Positions 1 through 12,636 of a stretch of DNA of 64,000 nucleotides are shown here, one piece after another (position 1 is the first letter of the stretch; the number at the start of each line of letters is the position of its first letter). Source of the DNA: Spirometra erinaceieuropaei (lineage: Eukaryota > Platyhelminthes > Cestoda > Diphyllobothriidea > Diphyllobothriidae); NCBI GenBank assembly GCA_902702965.1, contig CACRXP010000678.1, forward strand, positions 72,452 to 136,451. Reading direction: 5' to 3'. The translations under genes and the position numbers were made by a program. Below the pieces are notes generated by a model. The model had not been told where the DNA came from, did not search any database, and saw only the letters and a list, made by a program, of their open reading frames with translations.

Positions 1-96
1 CGCCAAGCGAACTTTTACGAAGACGCATAACTAAAGCTGTATAACTGACCTTTCTATCAGCAGACGCCGTGTACAGTCCTCCTCTAGCCCCATTAT

Positions 97-530
97 ATGC
101 GGAGAGGGCAAGGACAAACTACCAGCTCAGACCAGCTCTATGAATATTTACTCATTCATCTGCTTCTGTGGGGCAGAATATATTGGTCCCACGAGCCGGT
201 TTTTATCCAAAAGAATCAAAGAACATCTTCAAGCATGGTAAGGAAAGGGTCAAGTAAAGAACATCAACAGCTCGATCCTCGCGCACAGGGTAGACACTGA
301 CCACCGTGCGGACGCCAGAGAGGCCTTCAGAGTGATTTGAAATATCCCGTCAAGCTATTCAAAATTGCTTGGGCTGCGCTTGTTGGCTACGGCAGAGGCG
401 GCTGCAATCAGGCTACAAGGACCGGTTCTGTGCACACAGAAGAACTTCATACATGGCCCAGAGTTGCCATGGGACAAAGCCACCAAACCAGCCACCCGCA
501 TGTAATTATCTTCGCCGTTGTTAAAGAGCC
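97..530 (+). mobile_element. PLE fragment, GIY-YIG endonuclease and 3' UTR (type C)
   Basis: In frame 3 from about 147 the sequence reads a GIY-YIG endonuclease core: cysteine-rich FICFCGAEYIGPTSR, then LSKRIKEHL, interrupted by a TAA near 236, then VKNINSSILAHRVDTDH. This is the C-terminal endonuclease of a Penelope-like element. The reading frame is broken by at least one stop, and frame changes make the region look like two short ORFs. From about 300 to 530 the DNA matches, in opposite orientation, the 3' region of the PLE at 34200-34577 (shared translation WAAxxGYxRGGCNxATRTG) and also matches 51420-51600. The upstream RT part lies outside the window or is lost. It is a dead fragment. The family assignment is firm; the exact ends are not. 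Confidence 0.85.
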
Positions 531-1600
531 CTTTAGTAGAATTTCAAAGGCAAAGGTCAGATTTGTTTACTTTCAAAACATGCTAAATGCAGACATTCCT
601 GTATATATTCACTTGAGTAGAATACGCGGGACTTATTCGTACCATAAACTGTCCATTCGTGACGGTTTAAGCCAAGTGTTTAATGTCACATCAGTCAGCT
701 ATCCTCCCCTGAAATGCCCTTTCTGTGCTTATTTAATCTACAATCTTTGATAAGCATTCTCGTCTAGGTCTATATATATGTGTGGTAATGGTTTCCTTCC
801 GCATTCCCGATATAGATACATGTATATAGTTGTGCAAATCGGGAAGAACAGTCCCAGCAAACAGCCAACGTAAACTGTTAAATATAATTTTATTAAACTC
901 CATCGAATGTAATAAACGCTCAGGGTAACAGTGTATAGATGCATAGCGTGGTAGTTACATTTCAATCAAGTGCTTCATCACCTGACATTTATTGAGGTAA
1001 TGACAATAAGGTGATATCTCTTTGCTTGGTTTTTAACGACAAAAGATTGGGTAAAACCATAAGAAGGTACCTTTTATTGTATTATCAATGTTTTTCAAAC
1101 CATTTCAGTTATCCGACTATCTAATAAATAACATTATCTTTGTTTAGACAAGAATAAACGCATTTGGTTTGCGATTGCACCCTCGCGTTGTGGCGTCCTC
1201 TAGGTGGTCCATAGGGGCACTTTGAGGACAGTTCATTGTCCATATGATTGGCACTCTGTCAACCATGTCTGTCATGTGGATGAAACGTCGAAAGCAATTC
1301 CAGGGGAAAATGAAGGTATGCATCTAATGGCGGAGTTTGTGTTAATCAGCTATCAGTTAACGGTCTCACGTTACATCTTGCTGATTTTTATCCAGCAAAA
1401 CACAAACAGCGACTTATGCAGGGGCGAACCAGCAACGCATCTTCTAGGCAAATTTATTACCGAATGCATTATGCATTAGCTTAAAATGTTAACTAAAATT
1501 TCTAAATTTGTCCATAATTAAAAAGATTATCTAAGTAGGGTCGAAAGATCGAGTATCACACGGCATTATCACGTCAGAATGCCGTTTTTTGAACGCGTTT
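531..1600. other. No gene recognised
   Basis: AT-rich sequence after the PLE fragment. Short open frames on both strands show no domain or codon signal. A GAAACGTCGAA string near 1285 recalls a hammerhead 3' core, but no 5' core is visible before it. Confidence 0.5.
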
Positions 1601-1609
1601 CTTTCTGGT

Positions 1610-2360
1610 AGCTGGTAAAGAATGCACTATGTAAACAAGTCTACCCAACTATCATGTACTTTTTTATTGATTTTGCATACCCTTATAACTTCAAATATAT
1701 TTTGCAGAAAACATCGGCAACTTGTTTTTATGGCACTTATTTGGTAGCAAACTATAGCTTCTTCAAATCTGATACTTTAGGAACAATACCTTTCAGTCTT
1801 TTTGGTTTTAAAGCTTTTCAATTCTCAAATTAATTTTAAACCAAATCTGCCGTTGCAGTTGCGTTCACAGTTTTCAAAATATAAGTTGTATCTTCACCAT
1901 GAGGATGTTCAAGACGTCATATATGGCTTGCTAGCTTTTCAAGCATAAGCTTTGAAGAAGACATATAGTGAGTGACCGATCTCATGAAATTTTAGCCGAA
2001 ATTCCAAAATGCATTTCCGATTATGACGGATTACTTAGGTGGGCTCTCACACATGTTATCATGCGGCATAATCCTGTGATATTTCGGACTTGGCAAGATT
2101 TCTGCTTTTTGCATATACTTTTTTTCAATTTCCTGTAGAAACCGCACTCTGTGACAAATGAATAATTATGTAGCATTCATTTTTCATATTGGTTTTCGTT
2201 AGTCTTATAAATGTAAATATTTTTTTAAAGAAAACGAATGAGATATGCTCTAGTTTACTCTTTTGATGGATAATTACGTCGTTTTCAATATTTAAAAATC
2301 GAAAACACAGTGTAATTAGGTTTCAAAACGGTTTATAATTTTCAGATTTCTCAAGGTGCA
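1610..2360. repeat. Foldback element arms (incomplete)
   Basis: 1610-1960 matches the inner arm of the foldback at 3726-4706, including the shared CTGCCGTTGCAGTTG stretch. At 1965 a new terminus starts (TAGTGAGTGACCGATCTCAT) that matches the tip of the foldback at 56625-57620, and similarity continues to about 2360 through ATTACGTCGTTTTC. The opposite arm of this second copy is not recognisable. These are broken members of the two foldback subfamilies in the window. Confidence 0.65.
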
Positions 2361-3725
2361 GTTTTCGCTAGCGAACCAAAGACTGCTTTTTCAGAATCCG
2401 ACACCCCGGCTGGTCTAAAATATCTAATAATAGTGTTACACGATAGTTAGTCTTATGAGACTATTTAAGTGATCATTTTATTGTACAATTTTTTGCAGCA
2501 AACTCGTACTCTATGTCAGTACAGTAAGTACGAAGTTTTTCTAATACTACAGTGCCATTTAACATAACCGATCACATCTAGATTTCCAAGTGTGCAAAAA
2601 GATGCAATCCAGGAAGTCAGATAGGGGGGGGATTCAAGGAGAACGGTGAGAAGTAAAACTATGCATGCAGTGGTGGTCATAACTGCTGCAACATATGTTG
2701 GGATATATAAACCGCTCTTCGTAGCACTAATAGAAAAATGATGGTAAAATGGGTTTTACGGGTGGACCCTGACAGACTGATCAAATAACCATTGGCCATT
2801 CCGTTTCCGGATCAGTTTCCGGACACTGTGTCGTGAATAGGCTCGCAGCATTTTCTTTATAACAATGCGCAACCACCTATTGGCTACTGGGTAAACCTGA
2901 CGAGGTTGAATTCAGAGTTGTGTGATAAGCTACAACATGACTATGGTTTTCATACGATTTTTGTACTGCCGACATAGTTGTTTGTCCTCTTAAAAGTTCT
3001 ACCTGTAATACCCCCTTTTAGCACCGTCGTACTATGAGAGGCGGCCCTAAGCCACAGCGCTATGGATGGGTTTACTATCTGATCCAGGGTCTCTACTTAG
3101 GCTTATAAATAACTGAAAAAACTAAAATTTATTAGTATTCTGCACGCAACTGACATTCCACAAAAACCTGTGATGTTATACTAGGCATGGAAATAGCAAC
3201 CACAAGGCCCTTATCCATTTGGATTCTCGCACCCAGCACGAATCAGCCCTCGACTTGTCGATACTCTGGTGCTGATCGATATTTCGCCCTTTAATGATTG
3301 GCTGCATCCACACAGCACTCGGGCATTTAGTAGTCTACAATACCACAAACGGTTGCTCCGAGACGTGGAGAACATTATTGCTGCCACCAGCCTCTAAACC
3401 GCTTGTGTACTCACTACCGTGATGAATACTGCTCTGTTTGCCTTTGATTCAAAAAATTTTGGTTCAAAAAATATTTTTTGCTGAATGTTCATCCAAAAAA
3501 CCAAGACGATAGCAGTTTGTTTTTTAACATAATATTTCCTAATGCACAAAATATTTTCGACAATATTTGCTATAATTACCGGACTTGTTTATGATCAAGC
3601 GATCGTTTCTATTGTTTGCATTATATGCTGTCTGAAAAGTATAAAGTACCAATTCAGAAGAATGCAAGGATATTTTAGTTGCTAATAATTTGTTACACTG
3701 CACGTTTGCACAGAACGCAGCTAAA
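2361..3725. other. No gene recognised
   Basis: Intergenic or intronic sequence with no domain-like frame on either strand. A TATATAAA string lies at about 2703, without other promoter elements near it. Confidence 0.5.
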
Positions 3726-4706
3726 TACGGCAGGGGGGCTAACTCATGAAATGTTATCCCGAATTCCGAAATGCGTTTTCGGTTCAAAAAGATTAATTAA
3801 GTTGAGATGTAAAACTTACCGTCATGCACCACAATTTAGTAATCAATCAGTGAGCTTGAGAAGCCGACTCTCAAACAAAAGTCTTTGCGGCTGCATACAA
3901 CATCCACATTCTGCAAAAAATGATTACTTAATTAGCAAGCATATTTTCCATTGATTTTTCGATGTCCTTAAAAATTAAATAATACTTCATGAAAACCATG
4001 TATAAAAACATGCATTGTCTTGCTTAATCGTTAAAAAATGATGTCCTCTTTCGATTTTATACCCGAAGAAGGGGTAAAGTTCGGTTTTCGAAAGCTTTTC
4101 TAATCCCCGAATAATTTTGAACCTGACCTGCCGTTGCAGTTGAATTCAGGGTTTCCAAAACACACGCCAGATATTTTCCGCGTAAGGTGAATCATACATT
4201 TATCTACGGTATTACGAGCATATCATATAGGGCTCACATAATTTAACAGTGGATTGGAACCATATATTTAGTGTTACAAGCCACATTGGTAAATTCAGAG
4301 ACATGACGCTTTATGAACGGTCATTTCACAGTAATAAAAAATCCCCAATAAGAAACTTTTTTAAAACCCAATTACATCCTACTTTGAATATACAATTGAA
4401 AGAAAACATCATTTTTGTACCGTACGAACAAATTATTGAATGTTTTCATGCATATTTTTCATAAAGTATTATTTAATTTTTATGGGTATCGAAAAATCAA
4501 TGGGAAAAATGCATGCTACTTAAGTAGTAATTTTTGCATGCATCCGCAAAGACTCTCGTTTGCAAGCTGGCTTCCTAAGCTCATTACAGTATTGCAAAAG
4601 TGCCCTGTATGATGATAGGTTTTACATCCCTAGTTGATTAATATTTTCGAAACGAAAACGCATTTCGGAATTCCGGTTGACATTTCATGATTTAGCCCAT
4701 CCACTG
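3726..4706. mobile_element. Foldback (MITE-like) element, subfamily I
   Basis: About 1 kb long with inverted arms. The left arm begins GGGGGGCTAACTCATGAAATG and the right arm ends, in reverse complement, with the matching GGGCTAAATCATGAAATGTC. Inside each arm the order is conserved: GAATTCCGAAATGCG, the TGTAAAACTTAC block, CTTTGCGGCTGCAT, ACTTAATTAGCAAGCAT, TTGATTTTTCGAT, then a centre around 4150-4260. No transposase frame is present. Tip sequence and TA flanks seen in sister copies suggest a non-autonomous Tc1/mariner-type element. Short ORFs inside it are chance frames. Confidence 0.85.
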
Positions 4707-5139
4707 TTGGTATTTTTAGTTTAATCTTTATTTTTCGCGTCACTTTAATTGACTGAGAATGAGCGTGAAAGGTATTTTAGCGTAGTTTGTTGCTATACCA
4801 CGTTTCAATTCAATCCATGTAATATTATCTTTATAACCACAACCAAGCAATAGAAAGGCGCCGCTCACCTCCGATCTTAAAACTTATTGTACAGTGATAT
4901 CTGTAAAACTTACAGAAAACAAAGTGAGCTATATGCTGAGCAAGACAATTTTTGGATGCGTAATGCGATTCTGACTGAGAGAAACTACAAGCAGGCGACT
5001 ACGTCCCGGTATATTACAATCACCGTCGACATTATCTTGTTTTTTAGTCGTTTCAAATTTGCGTCCTTGCGACAACTTCGGGTCTAATCGTATTTTGTAG
5101 GCGCACCTACAGTAGACAAGCTCTTGGGTAAAAAAGGGT

Positions 5140-5375
5140 TTAATAATAACCCGTAAAACATGATCCCTAATACTCACCTCTAGTCCTACCCCTAAACTTC
5201 TAACCATAACCATAACCCTAACCCTCAACCTCTAACCGTAATCCCCACCACAAACCCCTAACCCTTAACCGCCAACACTAACCCGCAACCCCAACCCCTA
5301 ACCCCAGCAACTAACACTAACACCTAACCCAAGCTGCCAACCCTTAACCGGAAACCCTAAAACTTAAGAGGTTCG
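5140..5375. repeat. Degenerate telomere-like CCCTAA tract
   Basis: Over about 200 bp the plus strand carries many variants of CCCTAA, CCCCTAA and CCATAA (for example near 5218 and 5262). This is the C-rich form of a TTAGGG-type repeat, heavily mutated. It is interstitial rather than a chromosome end, since repeats and ordinary sequence continue on both sides. Confidence 0.85.
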
Positions 5376-5573
5376 GCTCCAAAATAAGATGTCACATCTC
5401 TTCGCTTACAATGCGTTGGTTTTAAAGGGCAGAAAACCAACTGCCCAGCTATTAACACCGCGGTTTCCACGCGTCACTTCAAAAACGCCGACCGCATTCG
5501 AGTGTCACTGCAAGCCTCTGTGGTTGAAAGACAAACCGACACCTGCCGACTGCAAACAGGTGCCCGCGAAGCC

Positions 5574-5915
5574 TTAGTGAACGAAACCGATGACTCCTGC
5601 CAGTGGAGAAACCAACAACCGGCCCAGAAAATGGGAGCTTGAGTAGCGCCAGGGTAAAAAGTCAGGAATTAACCAGCAAAACTTTCGCCATCCACCCCCC
5701 CCCCCTTCCATTCTGTCCTCCATAACCGAAACGTTTGGAAGGAGCGTGAGCGTAGCTAGCTGCCTTTTAGATCTAAAGTCTGACTGTATTTCACCTGGAG
5801 CAGAGTGTGCCAGCATAGACAGATTATTTTGGGGTACTGTGGTGCTTGTTGTTATCCAGATGTCAGTGGTCACCTTCGTGATTTCTGAAAAATCGTCATA
5901 ATATGAACCTTGCAC
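5574..5915 (-). other. Possible exon in a 113-codon minus-strand frame
   Basis: The minus strand is open for 113 codons. Within it, a pyrimidine-rich acceptor (TTTTTCAG) near 5890 and a donor CAG|GTGAAA near 5797 would delimit an exon encoding EITKVTTDIWITTSTTVP and onward to LAHSAPG. Composition looks more protein-like than neighbouring frames, but no family is recognised. A C-homopolymer at 5695-5705 lies in the downstream part. This could equally be a chance open frame. Confidence 0.2.
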
Positions 5916-8235
5916 AATTTGCTTGTATTACACACAAAATATACGCCGTTTGGGCCCCTTCGGTCACTAAATACCCTGTCTTCCTAACAGAAACCTTTCT
6001 AAATTTTTTGGAGCCAGGCTTCAAACTGACTATATATTCGGTCGGAAATTGTATTTTAGTTTTATCAACTTCCAACGCATCGAATCAAGCCCACTATTTG
6101 AGCACCATGATCTGGGGCAATCATATGTCCCTTGTGTGTTTCCATTGACCGAAAAACGCAGATAACTATTGATAACTTCATGATTTCCAGGTGAACCTAC
6201 TTATAATGCGCGTGCTGTATCCTCTCATGCGGTCCGTAAATGAGACATTTGTTACATTGAAATGTTTTCCTTTCATTTGGGAAAAGTAGATTCCAGGGCT
6301 GCAAACGTTTTTCTGCAAGATATTTTACCATGTTGTGCTGTTAGTTTGCCTCCTTTATGGCTTATCCTGATCCGTCAATAATTTGCCTATTTGCGCAACG
6401 GTAATCATCCTCTTGCCTATCTGAGTAATTTTCAAAAACAGCAATTTCCTTGAAAATGCGTATTGGCACTATGCTTTATAGCTAACTATTAATAAGTTTG
6501 TCAACTCCAACACCAAGATTTATAAGAAGGCCAGATACTGCTAGCAATTAGATTTGTTAAACCAAGGAAAACAGGAAGATGCAAATATGGGACTATGCAG
6601 ACATTGCTGCTACGACCTGCTTGTTTGCTCCAATCGTTCGTTTTCTTGCTTCTTATGTTTATGGTTACGAAAGTAAGCAACGTTATGGTTGATCTTCACG
6701 TCCTGTGGTGTATTTCGTAAACATTGGGGAAAACGTAACTGAAATCTGGATTTATATAGTTTTTTCTAGCAGGAGGTTTACATGAAATACACACCAACTT
6801 TTAAAATCTTCCCTTCCTAGTGCCAATTTGCGCGGGTGTCAGAAAACAATACGCATGTGAAAAGTCAGGTAAGGCAAACAAATCTTTCGGTTATTCATCG
6901 TAAAACCTATTCAGTAATGTGGGCAAAAGTAGAGTAACAAAATCGCAAACAGCTAATGAGGAGTAGATATGGGGAAGAGAGTTGAGACCGTTTATAAGTA
7001 AGGCGTCATGGTCTACTTTCGTCAGCGGCCGTCCAAACTTTGCCACTCTACCCTTGTATTGCTGTGCACCCCTGATGATGAATAATCAAAAACGCAGGTT
7101 TGCCGAATTTGACCTCCTAACATTTACATGGATCTTATTACTGAACTAAAATATACATCAAAGAATGTCGTAATATGCACGCAGACGTACGGAAATTGAG
7201 ATAAAAGGACGTCATATGTGCATGCATATCTATTAATATAACATATGTAGTTGGCGACATGAACGACGTATCTCATGAAAATTAATGACCAACATGTAGA
7301 TGTCCCTATAGTGACACCTAAAACGTTGCGTATTTAACACAATAAACCAATGCTATTTATAAAGAAAATGCCCTTTGGCACACAGGATATTCGTCTAGGC
7401 AATTTTATCAAGAGAAAACATTTACAATTGTGAGAAAAATCAAAGCCTCATTATACTCAGCCTGTTTGCAGTTTTAGCAGCTGTGAAAGGACACATTTGC
7501 GCAGAATTGCGTGTTGTACTGCTTAAACATATTGGCCTAATGATGGACAAAATGTTTAAAAAATACTGTCTATTTTAGAATTGTATTTTGCCGTCTGCAC
7601 AAAGCATTGACGACAATATTTGGACAAACACGTTTTTCGCAGAAAATTAATAAATAATTTCTCCCTAAAGGTTTTGAATCAACAAATTTTTACTTTTAAA
7701 GCCTGAATAACGCCATGGAATAATTTTTATTTTGGCGCAACGTTTTTTCCTGACATATGCAGATACTCCCTATGTACCCCCGTAAAGGCACACCACCAAC
7801 CAGCCCTGTTTATTTCCAGGCAAATTAGGAGAAATTTCTCTCTGCCTGCGCTCTGGTAGAAAAAAATTAAGGAACGGGACTGGCACAGCGTTTCGCGTGT
7901 GAGAAATATTTTATTATTTATATGACAACTCTACGTAGAGTCATAGAACGAATTGCAAAAACAGATGAATATAGCGAAGAAGGCTGCACTGTAAAAGGGA
8001 AGTTTTTGGTTGTAACAAAAAAATTGTTTTCCTCTCTAAAGAAAACTCAAAAGTCAGTGGAATGTGTTTATTCGCTTATGCGTTGAAGACGTGCACTTCC
8101 ATTAGCAATCTACAGCATTAACACACTTATTTTAGATAAGACTGATTAAACGGCATTTGTTAATCAAGTGTGCATTCATCGCAGGCCGTCTTTATCCATC
8201 TTGTATTCCTATGACTCATATACATAAATGATTAG
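5916..8235. other. No gene recognised
   Basis: AT-rich sequence without recognisable domains, long frames or repeats shared with the rest of the window. Confidence 0.5.
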
Positions 8236-8237
8236 GC

Positions 8238-8530
8238 AGAATGGTATTACCCATAAAGACATATGAGACTGGAATGACCATTTCTGGCTTATTAGCCGTC
8301 GTCAGCCAGTCATGCCCAACCTCAAAGTGTGGAACACCCGGATGCTCAAACCTGAGGCCAGTTGGCTAGAATTCCAACGGCTCTAACCTCCGAGCCATGG
8401 GCTTGTTTTCTTGTCAGTTTCGCTCGGAATATAAAATGGTACCGATCGTTTTTGCATAAATCACTCTTTCCGTTGTGCCTTACGAAGTCACTTTTTAGCC
8501 CAACCAGCAGTCGCACGTTGGCGTATGATA
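8238..8530 (-). repeat. tRNA-derived SINE, copy 1
   Basis: Read on the minus strand this has a tRNA-like head: an A-box-like TGGCTCGGAGGTTAGAGCC, then a B-box-like AGGTTTGAGCATCC, followed by the body GGGTGTTCCACACTTTGAGG, CTGGCTGACGACGGCTAATA and GGTCATTCCAGTCTC. It aligns along its length with 58020-58340 and in part with 23815-23945. A tRNA-like promoter plus an unrelated body is typical of a SINE. Many substitutions show it is old. Confidence 0.75.
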
Positions 8531-8534
8531 TAGG

Positions 8535-8745
8535 CACAATGCTATTACCGAGTCCCAGGTGTTCTACACATCGAGGTCGCGTATGACTGGCTTACCACGG
8601 ATTATGAGCAGGAATTGGCCATTCCAGTCACTCTTGCTTTTTGTCGGTAATAAAATTCTGCCTAAATCATGAGCCGTTGTGCGGCTGCTGGTTTGGCTTG
8701 AAAGAGAGCCCGTAGGGCACAAATGAGTTCAGTAAGGACGATCGG
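8535..8745 (+). repeat. tRNA-derived SINE, rearranged copy 2
   Basis: The plus strand reads the SINE body (CAGGTGTTCTACAC to GGCCATTCCAGTCACTC to GGTAATAAAATTCTGCC) and then runs straight into a SINE head segment (GTGCGGCTG, GAGAGCCCGTAGGGCAC, GATCGGTGAACGC) that lies upstream of the tRNA part in the 58 kb copy. The end of one unit is thus followed by the start of another in the same direction, and the whole lies opposite to copy 1. Confidence 0.6.
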
Positions 8746-8984
8746 TGAACGCTTCTTTACATATATATATAGTCAATCTCAAAATGTTCTTTTTTTCAGC
8801 CGCATAGTCCCTTTCGCATAAAAATATAATGCGCACAGAAATCCCTGTCTAAATTGATCACGTTAGAGATTTTGCTTTTGCCTCACAGTATTATTCAGTC
8901 AAAAGCAGATATTTTGCATGTCTAAACATTGCCTATTATTTACATTTCACGGTTTGTTTCCGCTGTTTGCTGACAAAACGCTCA

Positions 8985-9255
8985 TTGAAGACTCAAATTA
9001 TGCAAGATCATGGACTTCCACAGTCTTATACACAGATTCTTTGATCTGCGCATAAGTAGAGGCCTTTCGAAGAGCAAAAGTTTCCTATCGTCGGGCCGGT
9101 CGGAGCCTGCCGCGCCCAAACAAATTGCCGATACAAGAGAAGATGAGAGTTCCAGTTCCTTTTCTGCCACTGTCTCTGATAATAGGTTCAAGTGAGAATC
9201 CAAAACGTCAGGCGAATAAAACCTTTGTTCCAGCGATCGCTTCTTCTTCTGATCA
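8985..9255. mobile_element. Rearranged PLE: inverted 5' end joined to a forward 3' end
   Basis: 9045-9141 is the reverse complement of the start of the large PLE at 17385-17485: on the minus strand it encodes LVSAICLGAAGSDRPDD, against LVSAICLGATRSDRPDD there. From about 9150 the plus strand matches the 3' end of the same element at 19940-20035, including its hammerhead and the terminal CAGCGATCGCTTCTTCTTCT. No coding capacity remains. The element body between the two ends is absent. Confidence 0.85.
9169..9216 (+). ncRNA. Decayed hammerhead ribozyme (PLE end)
   Basis: The core boxes are altered: CTGATAA at 9176-9182 in place of CTGATGA, and CAAA in place of GAAA before CGTC at 9206-9209. 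The stem II halves GGTTC and GAATCC are still recognisable. Changes at the conserved G8 and G12 positions predict loss of self-cleavage. Confidence 0.7.
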
Positions 9256-9870
9256 CACAGATGCTAGTTACGTTCCTTTAAGAGCATACTGCATGATCTA
9301 TGCATGCCGGAATATCTGACCAGTTGCATGGGGTGTTTCTACTTGAAACACTAGTATTTCTACACCTGTAGATTTGCAATTCCTAAGAGTAAGCGTAAGT
9401 TCGTTGTTTAAATTAACTTACAATGGGCTCAAAGTCCTTATAGTCGCTATGATCGGGTAGACATTTTTTACCCCTGTACACATTTCAATAGGACTCAAAA
9501 CTAAATGATTGCGTGCACTCTATGGGCTAAATGAGGGCATTAGTATAATCAAAACGTGCGATTTCTACTTATGCAGGCAGTGGTCGCACAGCTACATATG
9601 AACTAAATCATGATTCAGTCTGAGTGACGGTTCAATTTCCCATTAAAATCATATTGGGTTTAAAAACCTAGCGGTCTCCTAGTTCGTCTAAATATTTTTT
9701 AAACGTGTCCATATTAGAAAAGGGCTTGCACAGAATGTCTGCGTATGCACTATGGGCAATATAAGGGCATCAGTAAAAGAAGGCTTGTAATGTTCGTCTG
9801 CATAGGTATAACCAACCGCGTATAGACGGATTTGTGGTTATGTTTGATGTTGTCAATGGAATGTTTATTT
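9256..9870. other. No gene; weak internal direct repeat
   Basis: Two similar stretches (around 9512 and 9745) share TGCACTNTATGGGC and AGGGCATNAGTA, which suggests an old local duplication. Nothing else is recognised. Confidence 0.4.
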
Positions 9871-9871
9871 G

Positions 9872-10400
9872 CATTTTGCAAAAATGTTCAGTTAAATTAT
9901 GGCATTCTTCACAACAGCAGTTATAAGATAGACAGATAGAGATAAATTATCATTTATAGGCATACTCTAAGACTTAACTGCATAATTTTCTAAGATTGTT
10001 TAATAAAAGCCGAAAATTCTTTTTCCAATTTTTGTAACGAAGGATATTTGATGCCAGTCATTCGTGTGTCAAGGCATTTTTTAAACTCTCGTAATTTTAA
10101 AATAACTGACATAATCCGTTTTTAAACCTCATTTTGCGGGTAGATTTGCCGTTGAATTATAGTAGTCTTCTTAACGACGGTTATAAAATAGACGCCCATA
10201 TGCAAATTATTATTTTATAAAGATGCTATAAGACTTGACTGCATAATATGGGAAAATAATTTGATAAAAATCAACAACTCTTTTTCCGTAATTTTTTGTA
10301 ACGAAGGATTTTATATGCCAGTCACTCATGTGTCAAGACATTTTTTAAATTCTCGCACTTTTAAAATAACTGCCAACATGCGTTGGCATAATCCGTTTTT
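9872..10400 (+). repeat. Two-copy tandem duplication, period about 264 bp
   Basis: The block at about 9872-10135 recurs at about 10136-10400. Landmarks such as ATGCCAGTCATTCGTGTGTC (10051) and ATGCCAGTCACTCATGTGTC (10315) are 264 bp apart, and GTAACGAAGGAT, AAGACTTAACTGCATAAT and TAATCCGTTTTT recur in the same order. Divergence is moderate. No coding frame is shared. Confidence 0.85.
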
Positions 10401-12630
10401 TAAAACTTGTGTTAAGTGATTTCAAACGTCTTGATGGCACAGTTACTAGTTTCGGCTGCCCGCTCTCTCTTTTGCATACGGGGGCGTGAGCGTAACACTT
10501 AAATTGAAGCTTATTCCCTCAGCACTAATAAATGTGTAGAAGGTAGTTGGCAGCAAATAATTATGCAGAACTTCTGGTCAGGTCCCTTTTAATACGAATC
10601 GTTTTTTACGCTTAAACTACTCCGAAGCATTTGTCATGTTAACCAAACATGCTACTTAACATTCTTATTCCGGCGCAGAATATAATTAGAACTCATTTGC
10701 TAAGAACATATGTGTGCATTCTGAGCGTGAAGAAACATATTATAGCTTGAGGGTACTTTTCTGAGCATAGCTGCATGTGCATACCTAGTTTACAGACAGA
10801 AAATATTATTTTAAAGCATTAAAACTTTCTATAGACTTTTTATCTGCATTTGTATCAGGCATATAACTGATAAAACATGTCGCTAGTAGCACGTTCAGCA
10901 AGGTAGAAGATCTTTTTCATTAATCATTCAGAATTAGCTTTGCAGTACAGGATTGACATTCAACTAGAAATACTATTTTTAATTTCACCCATATTTTTTA
11001 GTCATCAGCGTATATCTGAAGACCAATAGTCCTGAAAGCGTTTCGGAAAATTTTCTGTTGTTTATATGGAGCAAATATGTAGAACAAAAATCCACTCGAG
11101 CCATTCTAGACTTCTCAAAATGTATAAATGTCAACTTGGTCGCCTTGCAGCACGCCACTGGAAGTTGAACAAAAATAAGAAAAATCCTCCAAAATTAGGT
11201 CAAATAAGAACGCTTTTGCCCTTAAAGAAGTTTTCGGCAGTAGTAGTCAACAAAATGAATAAGTGCACCAAGAATTTTAGTTATTATTTCGGCCTAAATC
11301 TGGCAAACGCAAAAACGGCGGCAGTCACCGCAAAAGAGCCTTGGATGCCTCATTTCCAAGGAAACATTTTGAAAAGAATATTTGTTATTGAACAAATTGC
11401 CCGTTCTTGATATGAAAAACCTTCTGGAGAATGACTTTTCTGCTTGCGTGAGTTTGCTGTTGCGGTGCATTATATCATGGAAAATTGAGGAATTCACAGA
11501 AACATTACACAACCGAAGGTTTTTAAGCACTACTCTAGTTTGAAATACGCAAAACGATATTTTCGGTAACTAGAAGCGGAGCGGTAAATTTTCCAAATAA
11601 GCTACCATTTTTACGCCCGTATTTGTTAATTAATATTTTGAATGCTTACTCACAGACCGGATACTGGACGTGCAGTCCCATAAACTAATTTAATTTTTTA
11701 TGGCGTGTACACCTAGGACATCCGACGATCCCGCTCTCTCTCAGATCGCCCGCATTGCAAAGACTACGAAATTGCGGAAAAATTATCAAGATTATCACAA
11801 AAAACTGACCGACTCCGTTTAATTTCAGGCAGTCGACGTGCCGCAATAATGAACATTACACCAATTCCCAGAATAGTCAAACTTAAGAATCACGGAATCA
11901 TGGTTTTTCACGGACAACCACGTTCACGGCTCACTCCTAACTGTCTGCAAACGTATGTGTGAAGCATATCAACAGATTTCGCCTTCTGCTGTGACCAGCG
12001 TTTATGATTAAAATTTCCGGTTTCAAAGGACTGCAGATTTATTGACAATATAATATTGTTTATGTTCTGCGATTATACCCATTTTGAACATTTAAGATGT
12101 CAAGTTTACCAAACACACGCTTTCGATTATTCATCATTGGGCCTGTACAGTAATATATTGTAGTGTATGGTAACAGAAGCTAAAAATCCAATAGACAGTT
12201 AGCGAGAAAGCGTGGGTATAGGGCTTTCGGAGGTGAGGTGTTATATTCTAGTTTATTCAGAGAGTACGAAGGGGACGTGTGTGACAATTACTGGCTGTGC
12301 CCCTATTTCGTCCATGTGACGCTACGGGGTAGTCGGCGTGAGCATATATGCCGGGTTTAACTTTGGCCAAGGAGGTCCGTGGGCTTGCATGAGCGATTTA
12401 TGCGAGCATACGTTTAGATGGACTAACCGGATGGTTACCACCTTTGCCTTTGCTGGTCAAAGACGAACCCAGCATGTGTGTTTGCATCTCCTGCCACATC
12501 GTGCTTTAGAGAGGAAACAGAGACATAACTGTAAATTTTCAGCCACTTTCCCCCAATCGTCTCCTACCTACGCATCTGTCAGAACTGGAATATGACTCCT
12601 AACTTCTGAAAGTCCTCATTGCCTTGGCAT
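10401..12630. other. No gene recognised
   Basis: Mostly AT-rich. The longest frame (11066-11410 plus, 114 codons, lysine- and asparagine-rich) has no recognisable domain and no clear splice sites. 12380-12420 shares CGAGCATACGTTTAGAT with 17284-17300, hinting at a further dispersed repeat. Confidence 0.4.
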
Positions 12631-12636
12631 CATAAC

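Noticed and set aside
1270..1300. GAAACGTCGAAAG on plus as a hammerhead
   Set aside because: No matching 5' box or stem II.
5140..5375. True telomere end
   Set aside because: Units are degenerate and ordinary sequence continues on both sides.
11066..11410. 114-codon Lys/Asn-rich frame
   Set aside because: AT-rich composition, no domain, no splice signals; likely chance.
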